64,000 bases of DNA from Echinometra lucunter. Lineage: Eukaryota > Echinodermata > Echinoidea > Camarodonta > Echinometridae. The stretch is taken from positions 18,752,054 through 18,816,053 of the forward strand of contig CM057167.1 of assembly GCA_029962745.1 (NCBI GenBank), written 5' to 3'. The notes beneath the pieces are model-generated. The model saw nothing but the letters and a program-made list of their open reading frames with translations. It did no database searches and was not told where the DNA came from. The translations under genes were made by a program, and so were the position numbers. Shown here piece by piece: positions 1 through 12,900 of the stretch. How positions within the stretch are numbered: the first letter of the stretch is position 1; each line of letters begins with the position of its first letter.

Positions 1-214
1 TGAATGTACCAGCTTCCCCTGTATCCAAGGGTCATGCCTTGACGATGTCGATGGTTACAGATGCCAGTGTGATGAGGGCTTCAGTGGGATCCACTGCGAG
101 ACAGACCTAGATGAGTGCATCAGTACTCCCTGTCAGAATAATGGGACCTGTGTTGATAGGTCAAGGGGCTATAGCTGTCAGTGTCCACTAGGCTTTGAAG
201 GACTGAACTGTGAG
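1..214 (+). CDS. Gene 1 exon a: two EGF modules (first partial)
   Basis: Frame opens at base 2 ([20 protein letters not shown]). It encodes the end of one EGF and a complete calcium-binding EGF ([16 protein letters not shown], then [13 protein letters not shown]). The donor GTAATA follows at 215, ending in phase 0. Confidence 0.85.
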
Positions 215-3200
215 GTAATAATTACAATGATATTAATGATAATACTTATAATGATAATGATAATGAAATAATAATAATATAGATAAATATATAGTAATCA
301 TGATAATAATAGAAGTAATCCTTGAAATGCTTGCACGCTGTAAAAGGCTGCCAGGCTAAAGCTGGGGTAATAATATCCAAGTCCTTTTGGAGCGTATAGA
401 GATGTTATATCATAATGTGATTTGCGCTATACAAGAACTATATATTATTATTATTATCATGATGACGATGATGATATTAATAATAATGATACCATCAATG
501 ACAATAATGATAATAATGATGATGTTGATAAAGATAATGGTAATAATGATAATGATAATAATGATAATAACTCTTATTATAGCATTAGGGCGAATCCTTT
601 TGGCTGAATTATGCTGTTTCATTTTTTTACATCTTTCTTATTCCTTTTATCTACAGGTCAATGTAGACGATTGTGTAGGCAATGACTGCCAGAACAATGC
701 TACCTGCATTGACAGTGTCGCAAGCTACCGCTGCAGATGCCCTTCTGGTTACAGTGGACTCCTGTGCCAGCTCCAGGTTACCCCTGCCTGCTCCTCACAC
801 CCTTGTGCTAATGGAGGCTCCTGCATGGGGGATGGTGATGTAGGGTTCCGCTGTGCCTGTCTTCAAGGGTTCACAGGAAGAACCTGTGCGACTGATATGG
901 ATAACTGTGTTAACAATGGATGTGAGAATGGTGCTACCTGCCTCGATCAGGTATGCTTCCCATGAAGATTGCCACTCAGAATACAAGTTCTTATGAGGAC
1001 CATTCACAAAGTTTTTAAATGATAATTTTGCATGTCATTTGAAGACATGAAACTGCAACCCAAAATAGAAAAAAATTCAGAAGTTCAAACTGACCAAGCA
1101 TGGGTAAAATAGAAAATATTCTCATATAGATGTAAGAAGTTCATTTAAAGCTAACCTTCACCCACATTCTTGTGTGTGCAAGTGTTTTGTGCAACTACTT
1201 TGGTCACAAGTCAATTTTACCTTTTTCTTTTATTTGATATGCTTTTACTGTATTTGTATTTGGAAGCGGTTTAAGGAAGATAGTATACCAGATCAAAATA
1301 TATCCATTGATAATTAGTTTACCTATGATAAAAATAACTCTTTATAGCTTAACAATGATTGTTCCTGTGTAGTCAAATGATTAGATGAGTTGGCATGAGA
1401 GACATTGCCTTAATTAGATAACATACATTTATTGTTGAAAGCGATGTTTGGTAGACGTGTTACCTGCAGAACAAACAACACATAATCATTGATTTTTTTT
1501 TCAACAGGTTGGTGATTATATTTGTCAATGCCCATCAGGATTTACTGGAATATTCTGTGAGTGGAACATTGATGAGTGCGCATCCCAACCATGTCTAAAC
1601 AATGCCTCTTGCATTGATGAAATATCCAGCTTTCAATGTCAGTGTTCAAATGGTAAGGCAATAATGCTTCTTTTACACCATTGGACATGATTTGATTTTG
1701 AAGTCAAACAAATTCTTCATAGGTTCTGGCCCAAGTTATATTGGGCCTGCTGTTCAACAGGTCAAGATTCTATTCATACAAAACCATTGACTGCTTTTAA
1801 TTAATGAAACTGAACTGAAGGAATCTTGATCAGATATGTCATGTTATGTTAATGCTGCTTTGTTTAGAATATCCAGGCGAATTTTCCAAAATGAATTTGA
1901 TTCCTCCATTTTATCATTTATAGTTATCAGTACTGGTAATTGCCATTGATATCTAAAAAAGGGTTAACCGGCAGTTATATCATGGAAAGCACTTGTAGCT
2001 ATTTTCTTAGTGTTCAATGAAATGTGCCAAGTGCTTCTGATATTTTTGATGTGTTTATTCAAATTTCTTGGATGATTTTCTCATCTTGCCAGACTAAAAA
2101 CTAGTTCATGTGTATTTTTACTTGCTATCTCTCTTTAATTTGTATTCTAGGATACACTGGCAAAATATGTGACACTGACATAGATGAATGTGGGTCAAAT
2201 CCTTGTTTGAATCGTGGTTCATGTGAGGATACCATAGGTGGCTATATCTGTCACTGTGATGCTGGTTTCAGGTATGATATAGGCTGTATATCATGCATTT
2301 TGTAATTGAAGTAGGCAGAGAACATCAAAATGAAACTGTCTTGACGACGAGACCAAGGCTGGGGGTCTGATAAAAGCCAAGGATGAGGATGAGGCCAAGG
2401 ATTTTTGTCCGAGGTCTAGGACGAGGCCAAGGCCAGAATGTCTGGCCTCGAGCCAGCCTCAAGGACGAGGCCGGCCCCGAGGACTACAACGCTGGTGTTT
2501 AGACTTGTCACTTGCATCAACAAAATCCTCATGGGCTTTAAACCCAAATTTGACCATCTTGGAGTCTGCAGATATCAGTGTTGTTTGTTTGATCATCCAA
2601 AGAGGCCAAAGGAAATTTAAAAAAACACCATATAAAAAGAGCATGCGCCGTCAATGCGACCTCAGATGCATCGATCCTGGAAGGGGGGCGGGGGGGGGGG
2701 GGGGCAGTTGCCCCCCAAGAAAATTTTAGAGGGGGCAAAGATATCATTTTGCCCCCCCCCCCCCAATAATTTCCCAACCAAAAAAAAAAAGGGAAAAAGA
2801 AAAAAGAAAGAGGAAAGAAAGGAAAAGGAAGGAAGGAAGTGAAATGAAAGCGTTAAACAAGAAAAAAGAAAGAAAATAGGACAGTGGGAAGCGCTCGCTT
2901 GCTTCGCTTGCTCGCATTTGTTATATCTTAAGCAATGCCGATGCTAATTACTATTCCTATGAAAGGAAATTGGTTTGCGTCTTGTGTTTCTATCTAATGT
3001 TATACTATTCTTCTACTCATAGGAACTCTGAGAAATCGAGCGGCCAGTTGACCTAAAAATAGATTAAATTTCAGTAGATAACGGCCTGGATAAAAAAACT
3101 GCAAAATAAAAACACATTTTTCGTTCACTCGCTCGCTACTCCACTGTACTCTCGCTTGTAAAAGCTAGATACAAGATGATTTCGGGCAGCAAGTAGCTTA

Positions 3201-6200
3201 TTATAGCAGCGAGATTCCAAAGTATCATTATATTTTTGCAGCAAGGTGGTTGACAAAGATTTTGGGACGAATCCGTATAATTTTGCTGGGATCGGTCGTT
3301 GACTTTGCTCGCTGTAGTAGAAACAGAATGGATTCTGACTGCAAGCGTGATGGTAGCTAAAACAGTGTCATATTCGGCACAAAGGGCATCAGATTTATTA
3401 TTTAGATATCATACGGGCATGACAGGCTTAAAGTGTATTCTGATAATAATGATAATAATAATATTCCATTCTTGTATAGCGCATATCACATTTTTATGAT
3501 GAAATAACACTTTAATCATATGGAAAAGGGTATATTTTTCCTCGCTCGCTGCGCTCGCTCGTTATATATTAATGGCTTTAAAAAGCAAATGAATTCGGTG
3601 AGATGAGACCAAATAGATAATGTAGATATTTCATTGGCTCACATCGTAATTTGCCGAAGGGTTTACTACATCTACCATGAAAAACAGTGTGTGCTTCCTC
3701 GTTCACTTCGCTCGCTCGTAATATTAAAAAACAGAGTGGTTTGGGGGCAGCAACAATGGACCAGCGATGTGACAAAATAGAGTTCATATTTGGCAGCGAA
3801 GTAACCATATACATATATATCAGGTATCATTTATGCCTATATGATAACTAAACTCTTCTCTCATAACAAGAAATTTGTTATTTTTTGCTCGCTCGCTTCG
3901 CTCGCTCGCAAAATTGAATAAAAAAAATAGCAAGTTGCTTAATTTCCCCAATTTGAAAATGCTTCACGTTCATATAGTCCTATGTTATATATATATATAT
4001 ATATATGTATACATATGTGTGAGGATGTGTGTGTGTGTGTGTGTACAAATAGTAGCCAGGGTTCATCTCCGCTTGGTCGTCTTGCCCCCCCAATCCGAAA
4101 AATGGATCGACGCCTCTGCGCGACCTCAGCATGTAAAGTCTTTATTACGAATATTTGCAAAGTATAAAAAAATGTACTCAGCAAATTTTCTTAATAATTA
4201 GTTACATATACAGAAATATACATTTTTCTTATTAAAAATGTCATTTAAACACTTTTGAAAATAATAATATAATAAAGTAATATAATAGCGCCCTCGTACA
4301 AGACTGGCTTCCTCGATCTGGATCACAGCTTGCAGAGCTTCGTGTGCACGCACGGCCACATCTTTTTACCCGGCCTTGGCCCGGCCTCGTTCGAGGACTG
4401 CCGAGGATTAACACTAGTGTACAAGGACGAGGACAAGTATTTTTGTCCGAGGTCAAGGACAAGGCCAAGGCCAGAATGTCTGGCCTCGAGGACGAGGCTG
4501 GCCTCGAGGACGAGGCTGGCCTCGAGGACTACAACACTGATATACATATATATCCGTTTGCAACATATTCATGTCATTAAAAGTTAACTTGTCTGTGTAA
4601 TAATTACATAGAAATAAAAGAGACGATATAACCGTGTAAATATGTATCGTAATTTCCCATCAGATTTAATCATGTAGATGTTTGTGTCATGGCATGCCTT
4701 TTCTTGCCAGATATTACAGATTCCATCAAAACAAAGTAAAGATGTTCCTAATGTTGAAATCGTGCCTGCAAATTTTAAGTCCATAAAAGAAATGTTGACA
4801 CTAATTGTTCAATACATTTGATTTCTTACACAGGGGACCACACTGTAATGAGGCTAGTGTGGAATGTGAAAGCCACCCCTGTCTTAATGGTGCTACCTGT
4901 GTGGAAGGCTTCACTCAGTTCATGTGTGATTGTGCCCCTGGCTACACTGGACTGCTCTGTGAAACAAGTTAGTGTACTAAGTATACAAATTCTTGATACA
5001 ACGGCCATCAGGACAGATTCTTGATTTTATTGATGAGGAAGGGCATTCAAAAAATTGAACACAATTTATGGATGCTGCCACTGACTGAAAATTATCTTTT
5101 CTCATTTCCTGATATTAACTCTATATTATTATCTGTGGGGATTTTATGTAATTATTCTGTGAAATGGATGAAAATTTAGGAATTTGGTACAGATGAACTG
5201 GTATTACCTCTGCCAGATGATTTTTATGCCTCCGCCCACCGTAGGTGGTTGCCGGAGGCATTATGTTTTCGGGTCGTCCGTCCGTCCGTCCGTCCGTCCG
5301 TCCCGTTTTCGTTCTCGCGATAACTTAAGAACCGTTTAACAGATCAACTTCAAACTTGGCTCATGTATGCATATGGGAGGGACAATGATCTGATTAGATT
5401 TTGGAGTCTCAAGGTCAAAGGTCAAGGTCATAGCGGTAATAAAACACATAAAAGTGGCTCGTTCTCGCGATAACTTAAGAACCATTTGACAGATCAACCT
5501 CAAACTTGGCACAGGTATGCATATGGGAGAGACAATGATCTGATTAGATTTTGGGGTCTCAAGGTCAAAGTTCAAGGTCATAGAGGTAATAAAACACATA
5601 AAATGGCTCTTTCTCGCGATAACTTAAGAACCATTTGACAGATCAACCTCAAACTTGGCACAGGTATGCATATGGGAAGGACAGTGATCTGATTAGATTT
5701 TGGAGTCACAAGGTCAAAGGTCAAGGTCATAGAGGTAATAAAACACATAAAAATGGCTCGTTCTCGCGATAACTTAAGAACTATTTGACAGATCAACCTC
5801 AAACTTGGCACAGGTATGCATATGGGAGGGACAGTGATCTGATTAGATTTTGGAGTCACAAGGTCAAAGGTCAAGGTCATAGAGGTAATAAAACACATAA
5901 AAATGGCTCGTTCTCGCGATAACTTAAGAACCATTTGACCTATCAAACTCAAACTTGGCACAGGTATGCATATGGGAAGGACAGTGATCTGATTAGATTT
6001 TGGAGTCACAAGGTCAAAGGTCAAGGTCATAGAGGTAATAAAACACATAAAAATGGCTCGTTCTCGCGATAACTTAAGAACCATTTGACGGTTCAACAAA
6101 CTTGGCTCATGTATGCACATGGAAAGGGCAATGCTCTCATTAGATTTGGAGGTCACAAGGTCAAAGGTCAAGGTCAAAGATGTCATTGTATAAATGAAAA

Positions 6201-6961
6201 TAAATCAACATGAAGTGCCATTTATTTCTGATTTGGTAATGGCGGAGGCATAAAGTTCGACCACGCGTGGTCGAAGATTCATCTAGTTTTGTCTTTCATT
6301 TGATTTTCCTATTGTTGATCAGTTGTAGGCTAGATAGTGATTTTTTTTCACTTGTATGTAGATTGTAAAGAAATATGCTTTAAAAACTTGTAGGAAATTT
6401 TATGCTATTTGTTTCTCTTTTTTACCTCCAGGTAAAAAAAGAAAACTTCTAGGAGCATTATCCAGTTTGACTACAAAAAATTCTCTGATAATAAAGCAAT
6501 AACCATTATTTGCAAGCTTTTACGTAGAAATTTCTACTTGGCTAAACCAAATATCTTACCATTTAACAGCTCTGCCCAGTGATTTTGATGTCATCTTTGA
6601 CCCCAGTACTAAAATCGTCCATCTAACTGATGTGAAGTCAGGTGATATTAATCACATGACCATCTCAGTCTGGGTGCGCATCGTGCGAGCACCACAAGAC
6701 TTCAGCATCTTTGCTTACCTTGTTGGAGATGAGGAGTTCTCGTTGGTGAATCCTTGCAGCCTAAAACTGATAAGTAAAAGGTACGCTTGCACTTAGGTTC
6801 TTCTTCTACTACTTCTTTATTATTGTTGTTATTATTATTATTATTATTATTACTATTATTATTGTTATTGTTGTTGTTTTTATTGTTACTGTTATTGTTA
6901 TTATTGTTACTGTTATCATTAGCAGTATCATTATCATTATTACCATTATTATTATCATCGT

Positions 6962-6996
<35 letters not shown>

Positions 6997-9900
6997 TTAT
7001 TTTATTCAGCATATCAAAAACTTAACATAGTATTGTTAGTTGCAAATGAAAATACTTTTGTATATCTAATGCAAATTTAATCAACTTTGTTTGAAATTGT
7101 TAATTTCTTGTTGTCTTGAAAGTAGATTTTCATCTTTAAATAGCTGTTATATATTCTTGGTGTCCTGTGGTGATGTTTCATACATTAGATTACATCACTT
7201 TGATTGAAGCCTCGAGAAAAGTGAACATTAAGTCTGATTTATTGGGAACAATGTAAGGCAACATTGTATACATAGCCAGATGTTTAGAATTTCCTCGTGT
7301 AGAGGACTTGGAAAAAATGAAATGATTGTTATTCTAGCTGATCTCATATAAATGTGTTATTTTAAAGAATAATTTCATACTTCCAATACATTTTTTTATT
7401 TGTCCTTCAGTACATCTTACAACATAGGCTCAACAGTATGTGACAATGCATGGCATCATGTGAGGCTCCTGTGGACATTTGAACCAGAATTAGCCTGGAG
7501 CCTCTCCATTGATCAAGCTAACGCTGCATACAGGAATGATTCCATGCCGTCTATCAGGGATTTAGGACCAGGATCTATTGTGGTGGGCTCAGAAAACATG
7601 GAACAGAAAGGTGGGCACACATGTTGGAACATTGGCCTGTTCCATGCAAAGCCAATGGCCAAAAAGTTGAAAACATGTCTGAGATGTAAGACTAGCAATG
7701 AATGCCGGGTATGAATTTCTTAGAGCACTCTATGAAGCGTTGACTGTGGTATCGCAGCAGTCAAGGCGGCTGGAAGTACTCTAAAAGGGTTTGAATCCTC
7801 ACGCTGGTAATATTTTTGCCATAATTAAATTGGTAACAATGGCATTTATTCCGTTGATGAAATAGTTCAAGTTGTTATTCTTCAATCAAGTCGCTGATTG
7901 CCTCACTGTGGTATGGAAAAGAAGACGCGGCCTGACGGAAACATTCAAACCAGCTGAATATTAAAAAAAACTAAGGTGAAAAAGAGGAAAGTATAGGGAA
8001 GCAGAAAAGGCTGATAGGATGAGCAAAGATGATAATAGGATTTCTCTCTTTGTTAATTTTCATTTATAAACAAAGTAAGACCAATACCCCCCAAATGATG
8101 CAAATACATGTAACCCAGCAATGGCCGTACCAAATGGAAAGAAAGGTCAGACTCACCTGTCATTTACATAATACTCCACAATGAAATAATTAAAACAGAG
8201 AGAATAAGTGGAGAACAATTTATGAATTCTGTATTTTGTTTGTTACCTTCCAGACTATGTCATCATAAGTGCGTTGAATGTATGGGGATCAATCTTGGAT
8301 GCAGAAGAGTTAGAGGCAATGTCATTGACCTGTCAGCCTGCCCTCTTTGGTGACATTGTGTCATGGACTGATGTGGTGTCATCGGAAAATATTTCATCCA
8401 GTCAGATAGAATCGCCATCAATGTGTGATGGTGAGTTGATCATACCTTGATCAAGCCGGGGTAATGATATGATTGCAGGGCCTTCTGGGACTTCAGTACA
8501 TAGTACTGAAGGGGCTACCCTGGGTAAACAAGACATATTATTTTTATTACTACTGCTGTCATTATTATTTTCTTTATCATTATTATCAGTATCTTTATCA
8601 TTGTTATTATTATCATTATCATTATTGATGAGATAGGAAGTAAAATACATAGCTGATAGGATGGTAGTTCAAGCATGATTATGTGAATATTGAACTTACA
8701 TGAATTAATATTTGAGCTCTGTTGTTATAGCTGATAAAATATCAGCTAGATTACAAAAATTATCACCAATAAATTTTTCTATTCTTACTCCTGATATATC
8801 CTCCTAGTTTACAAGTAATGATTTAAAAGATTATTTTTGGTTTGCAGTCAAAGCTAAATTTAAATTTAATCTCCAGTGAGTTGAGTGATACTGACAGGCC
8901 ATATGAATTTGAGTGACTCATTCCTCAACTATCTTAAGGGGAAAAAACTTCTTTGCAAAGTATTCAATGACAGATTGTAGCATCAAAAGGAATAAGTGAG
9001 CATCTTTATCTTCCGAATTTTCCCCCCGTTTAGCTGTGGATGAATGTATGTCCTACCCGTGCGTACACGGGTCGTGCGAAAACAAGCTGGGTGGTTTCCA
9101 CTGCGAGTGTGAACTGGGCTATAAAGGAGAGCTGTGTACAGAGACCCAAGACTTGTGCAGCGCTGGGCTGTGTAAGAACGGAGCCTCGTGTCAAACAGTA
9201 GAGGGTACCCCAGTGTGTCACTGCAGGGAAGGATTTTCGGGCCGATTCTGCGAAACTAGAAAAGGTAAGTGCCAAACCTGAGATAAGAGGATCATAAATG
9301 TTGAAGAATCTTGTCAGCTCATGGTTTTGGCATTTGCCTCCTGAATTTTTTTTCATTATTGTTTATGAAGATCCATGTTGCACTTGAATCCTTTCCCAAG
9401 ACTGGTGATAAAAGGCCTTTTATTACATGTTTTAGATTCTTCAGCATTTTAAGCATAGGCAATGAACTATGTCTATGATTGATGTTATAGCTGCATCCTA
9501 TTGAAATATAAAAGGCAAAATGTAGCTGAATTAATTGCATCAGGCTTAAAGATGTTATCATTCTCAAATGTTAACTTTGTGATGATAAATGTAATCATCC
9601 TTATCAACTTTATTAATATAGCAAATTCATTTGTGTCACTGTCGCTGAACTTGTTGTTGTAGTTGATGGAGGCTGGTCCAACTGGACCCCATGGACAGAG
9701 TGTAGTTCTACCTGTGGAGGTGGTACCAGGTCTAGGACCAGGGACTGTACCAACCCCGCCCCACAAGGAGGAGGTCTGAACTGTACAGGGAAGACAGAAC
9801 AGGATGGAAGGTGCAACGTGTTTGAATGCCCAGGTAAACGGGTCTCAAAATGGAGTTAGAATAGCAATAATAGAATCACATAATCATTTGACTTACATAG

Positions 9901-12900
9901 CAATTAAAGGATTAAAATGATCCCTTGTTATAATGTAGAATAAATTTTTAATTATATTAATGCAGTTTAGATGAATTAGAAATACATCAAGGAATTTTTT
10001 TTCTTTTTATTCATATTTTTGTTATTAAAATTCCTTTAAAATTATAACTTTGAATTATAACTTTGTCTCAAATAGATTGCATATTATATTTTAAACATGC
10101 TGGAAAATATGATTATTATATAAAATATACCATATAAAAACACACTATAGAGATCGTACCACTCTCTTATCTTTGATCAGATTTTCTACAAACCTAAGGA
10201 AACTGTATGTAAGATGTGAATTGGTTTAGATTAAAAATTCAAAATCTTGACAAGAAAGAAATACATATATACGTATATATGTTTATAATTTGGAAGTACT
10301 AAAATCAACTCAATATCGTTCATTTTGTAGGTTGTCTCAGACTGAGAAGACCACTGCGAGGTTACCTCCATTGCGAAGAGAAACCAGATTTGATGAACTG
10401 CACCATCAGTTGTCGTCATGGTTATGGGTTTGCAGAGAGGGCTTTGGACAGTTATTTCTGCGGGAAGGATACAAACTATCGATGGAATCACCAGACACCA
10501 AAGAACAGACGGGCTTTGCTTCCTTCTTGCACAGGTATACATCTGTCTTCAAGCCAAATAAATGTAATGCATGTATTAAAGGCATTGGCTAACTTTGTGA
10601 GTAGCTGATTTTAAAAATTCTCAAACTAAGATGAAACATGTGTATGAGTACTTGTATTTGTACTCAAAAACCCTGAATTATTTGAAACAGAAGACAGAAA
10701 AGGAAACTAAAAGTCTCATTGCTTGAATTTAGAACTCTCCCAGAGCTATGGATCCACAGGGGTCTTAGAAGTTGGCTTTCCTGGCGCAGTTTGTGTATCA
10801 GCTAGGGATAGGGAGAGTCTAACACAGGCTGCCTACAGGTCACTGAACGCACACTCTGAAGAAATAGACTGCTTGACAGATGGCTCCTGCAAAGTTCTTC
10901 GTATCCAGGTAAATGTTGCATATTTTTTGTTTGAATGCAAGTTTGGTATTTGCAGTTTCAAGGTTGTCAAAGAGCCCATGTTTAACTCTTTATGAATCAA
11001 GCAAAGGATTTCATTTTGCCACCCTGTATTTCTCATGAGAGAGATATACAATAGGCTGTAGGATTATTAAAGTGTTACGGTATAAAATGAATTTATACGG
11101 GGTGTCTAAAGCATTGTCATGTAACCAGTCAAGTCCAGAAATAGGAAATTTGACATCTCTGTGGTATTGAACAGAGCTAACTTGTGTGTATTGTTTTGTG
11201 TTGATCAGCATGTGCAGCAAAGGCCCGAACATGTTGTTTGGCTAAGAAAGCAATCAAAGTGTTAAGCAAGTAAGGTGCAATATATTCCAACAATATTGGT
11301 ATACATGTTATGGAATTGGGGATAATTAGTTTCCTTTTTTATTTACCTTGCTTTTGCATTGGTTTGAATCAACAAAGAGTTGAGTGACAATCAATTAAGT
11401 AATACAATCTCTAATAGCAAGTTTAAGCCACTGAGGGGCAAAGTATCCTCACTTACATGAACTGTTTTCATGCTTAAATGTTGATTAACCACTCACTGCA
11501 CTAAACTATTACTTTTTTTCAATAGTATTAAACTTTCCTGTGACAATATAAGATATCATGTGAAAACAAATATCCAGTATTGTTTCATTCTCATAATGAT
11601 TGTGCTGTCTTAATACAGTATCTTCATTTTGCTACATGTATTTAGTAATCTCTGTCAACATAAACAGGTGGAAAATTGCCAGCTTCAAACCAACAGACGT
11701 CGATCTGTGCGGGCAGCTGCGGAAGTCAAAATAAGCTTCACTGTCTATCAGAATGGTACTACTGAAAATCAGACTGATATAGCATCAGGTGAGTACCATT
11801 CATACTTTCCAGTCACATTGCAAAAAAGACAATCCCAGAGGGGTTTGGGGCATTTTCGTTTGCTAGGGAGGTACTATCACATGCAACATGCGACAAGGGG
11901 AAAAATATAATCAAATTTTTTGTGTGTGCCTTACTCCAAAACTCCATAATTCTCTGAAAAACAAGGATTATCACAAATTTTTCAGGATATTCTTTGTAGG
12001 TGAGGGAGGGGGGGGGACTAAAATTACTGTGAGGGATATTAGGGAGCAGTGGGATGTTTTCTTCTTTACTATTTAATGCGTAATTATGGTGTCGCATTAA
12101 TTTTTGTAAGGGGTACTTGCCACAATGCTGTGTGCCCCTTATTCCAGCAATTAATCCAGTTTTAGATGCCAACAGAGGTTTTCCCCAAATCTCAGTGTAT
12201 AACCAATGATTTTCTTCCAGATAATTCCACAGAAACTGAGACCTTGGCACCCCTGGACATCTTCTACTTGAATGTGACCTCTCTCCTCATGAACGATTCT
12301 TTAACCCTTGTCGTCGATGATCAGGTCTTACACAGCGACCCAAGCTCCATCACGGCAGATATCTTGGATATCTGTCCTCCTGGTTTCATTGATGGTGCCG
12401 CTGACAGCTTTTGTGGTATGTGATGTGAATATTTCTTGATAACAGTAATGACAATTATACTGATGTCCAAGATATGTCCCGTATGTTATCAAGTTTTATG
12501 AAATTGTTGGGGGAAAAATTGGAAAGGAAAAAGGGGAAAAATTGCATTATCTTAATCAGAAAATAAATAGTTAAGATGTCCTTGTATTTCACTATATTCA
12601 AAATTTTGTCTGATTCATACTCTGGTAGGACTGTAAGCTTGATACAATTATCAGGTTATATTAGTATCCTGCCAGGGTTCACACTCATGACATCTGCATC
12701 TCTTGTTTGGTGTTGGATACAAGTTTGATACAATGACTCAGTGTGTCATCTTCTAAATGAAAACAAAAACTTACATATTTGAATTTTCGACAAAGTATCA
12801 GGTGGCATTGGCACACACCATATACATGTATATTGGAAGGAAATGGCACAGGGTTCCATTTCATAAAACTTATCAGTAAAAACTACCACATTTCTATGAC

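Noticed and set aside
387..656. Met/Ile-rich N-terminal extension of the EGF exon
   Set aside because: Intronic trinucleotide repeat; the acceptor at 655-656 sets the true exon start.
5578..6186. 202-codon minus-strand reading frame with repeated peptide blocks
   Set aside because: Created by the 150-bp minisatellite (a multiple of three), not by a protein gene.
6787..7080. Poly-Leu / poly-Ile frames on both strands
   Set aside because: TTA/TAG microsatellite translation.
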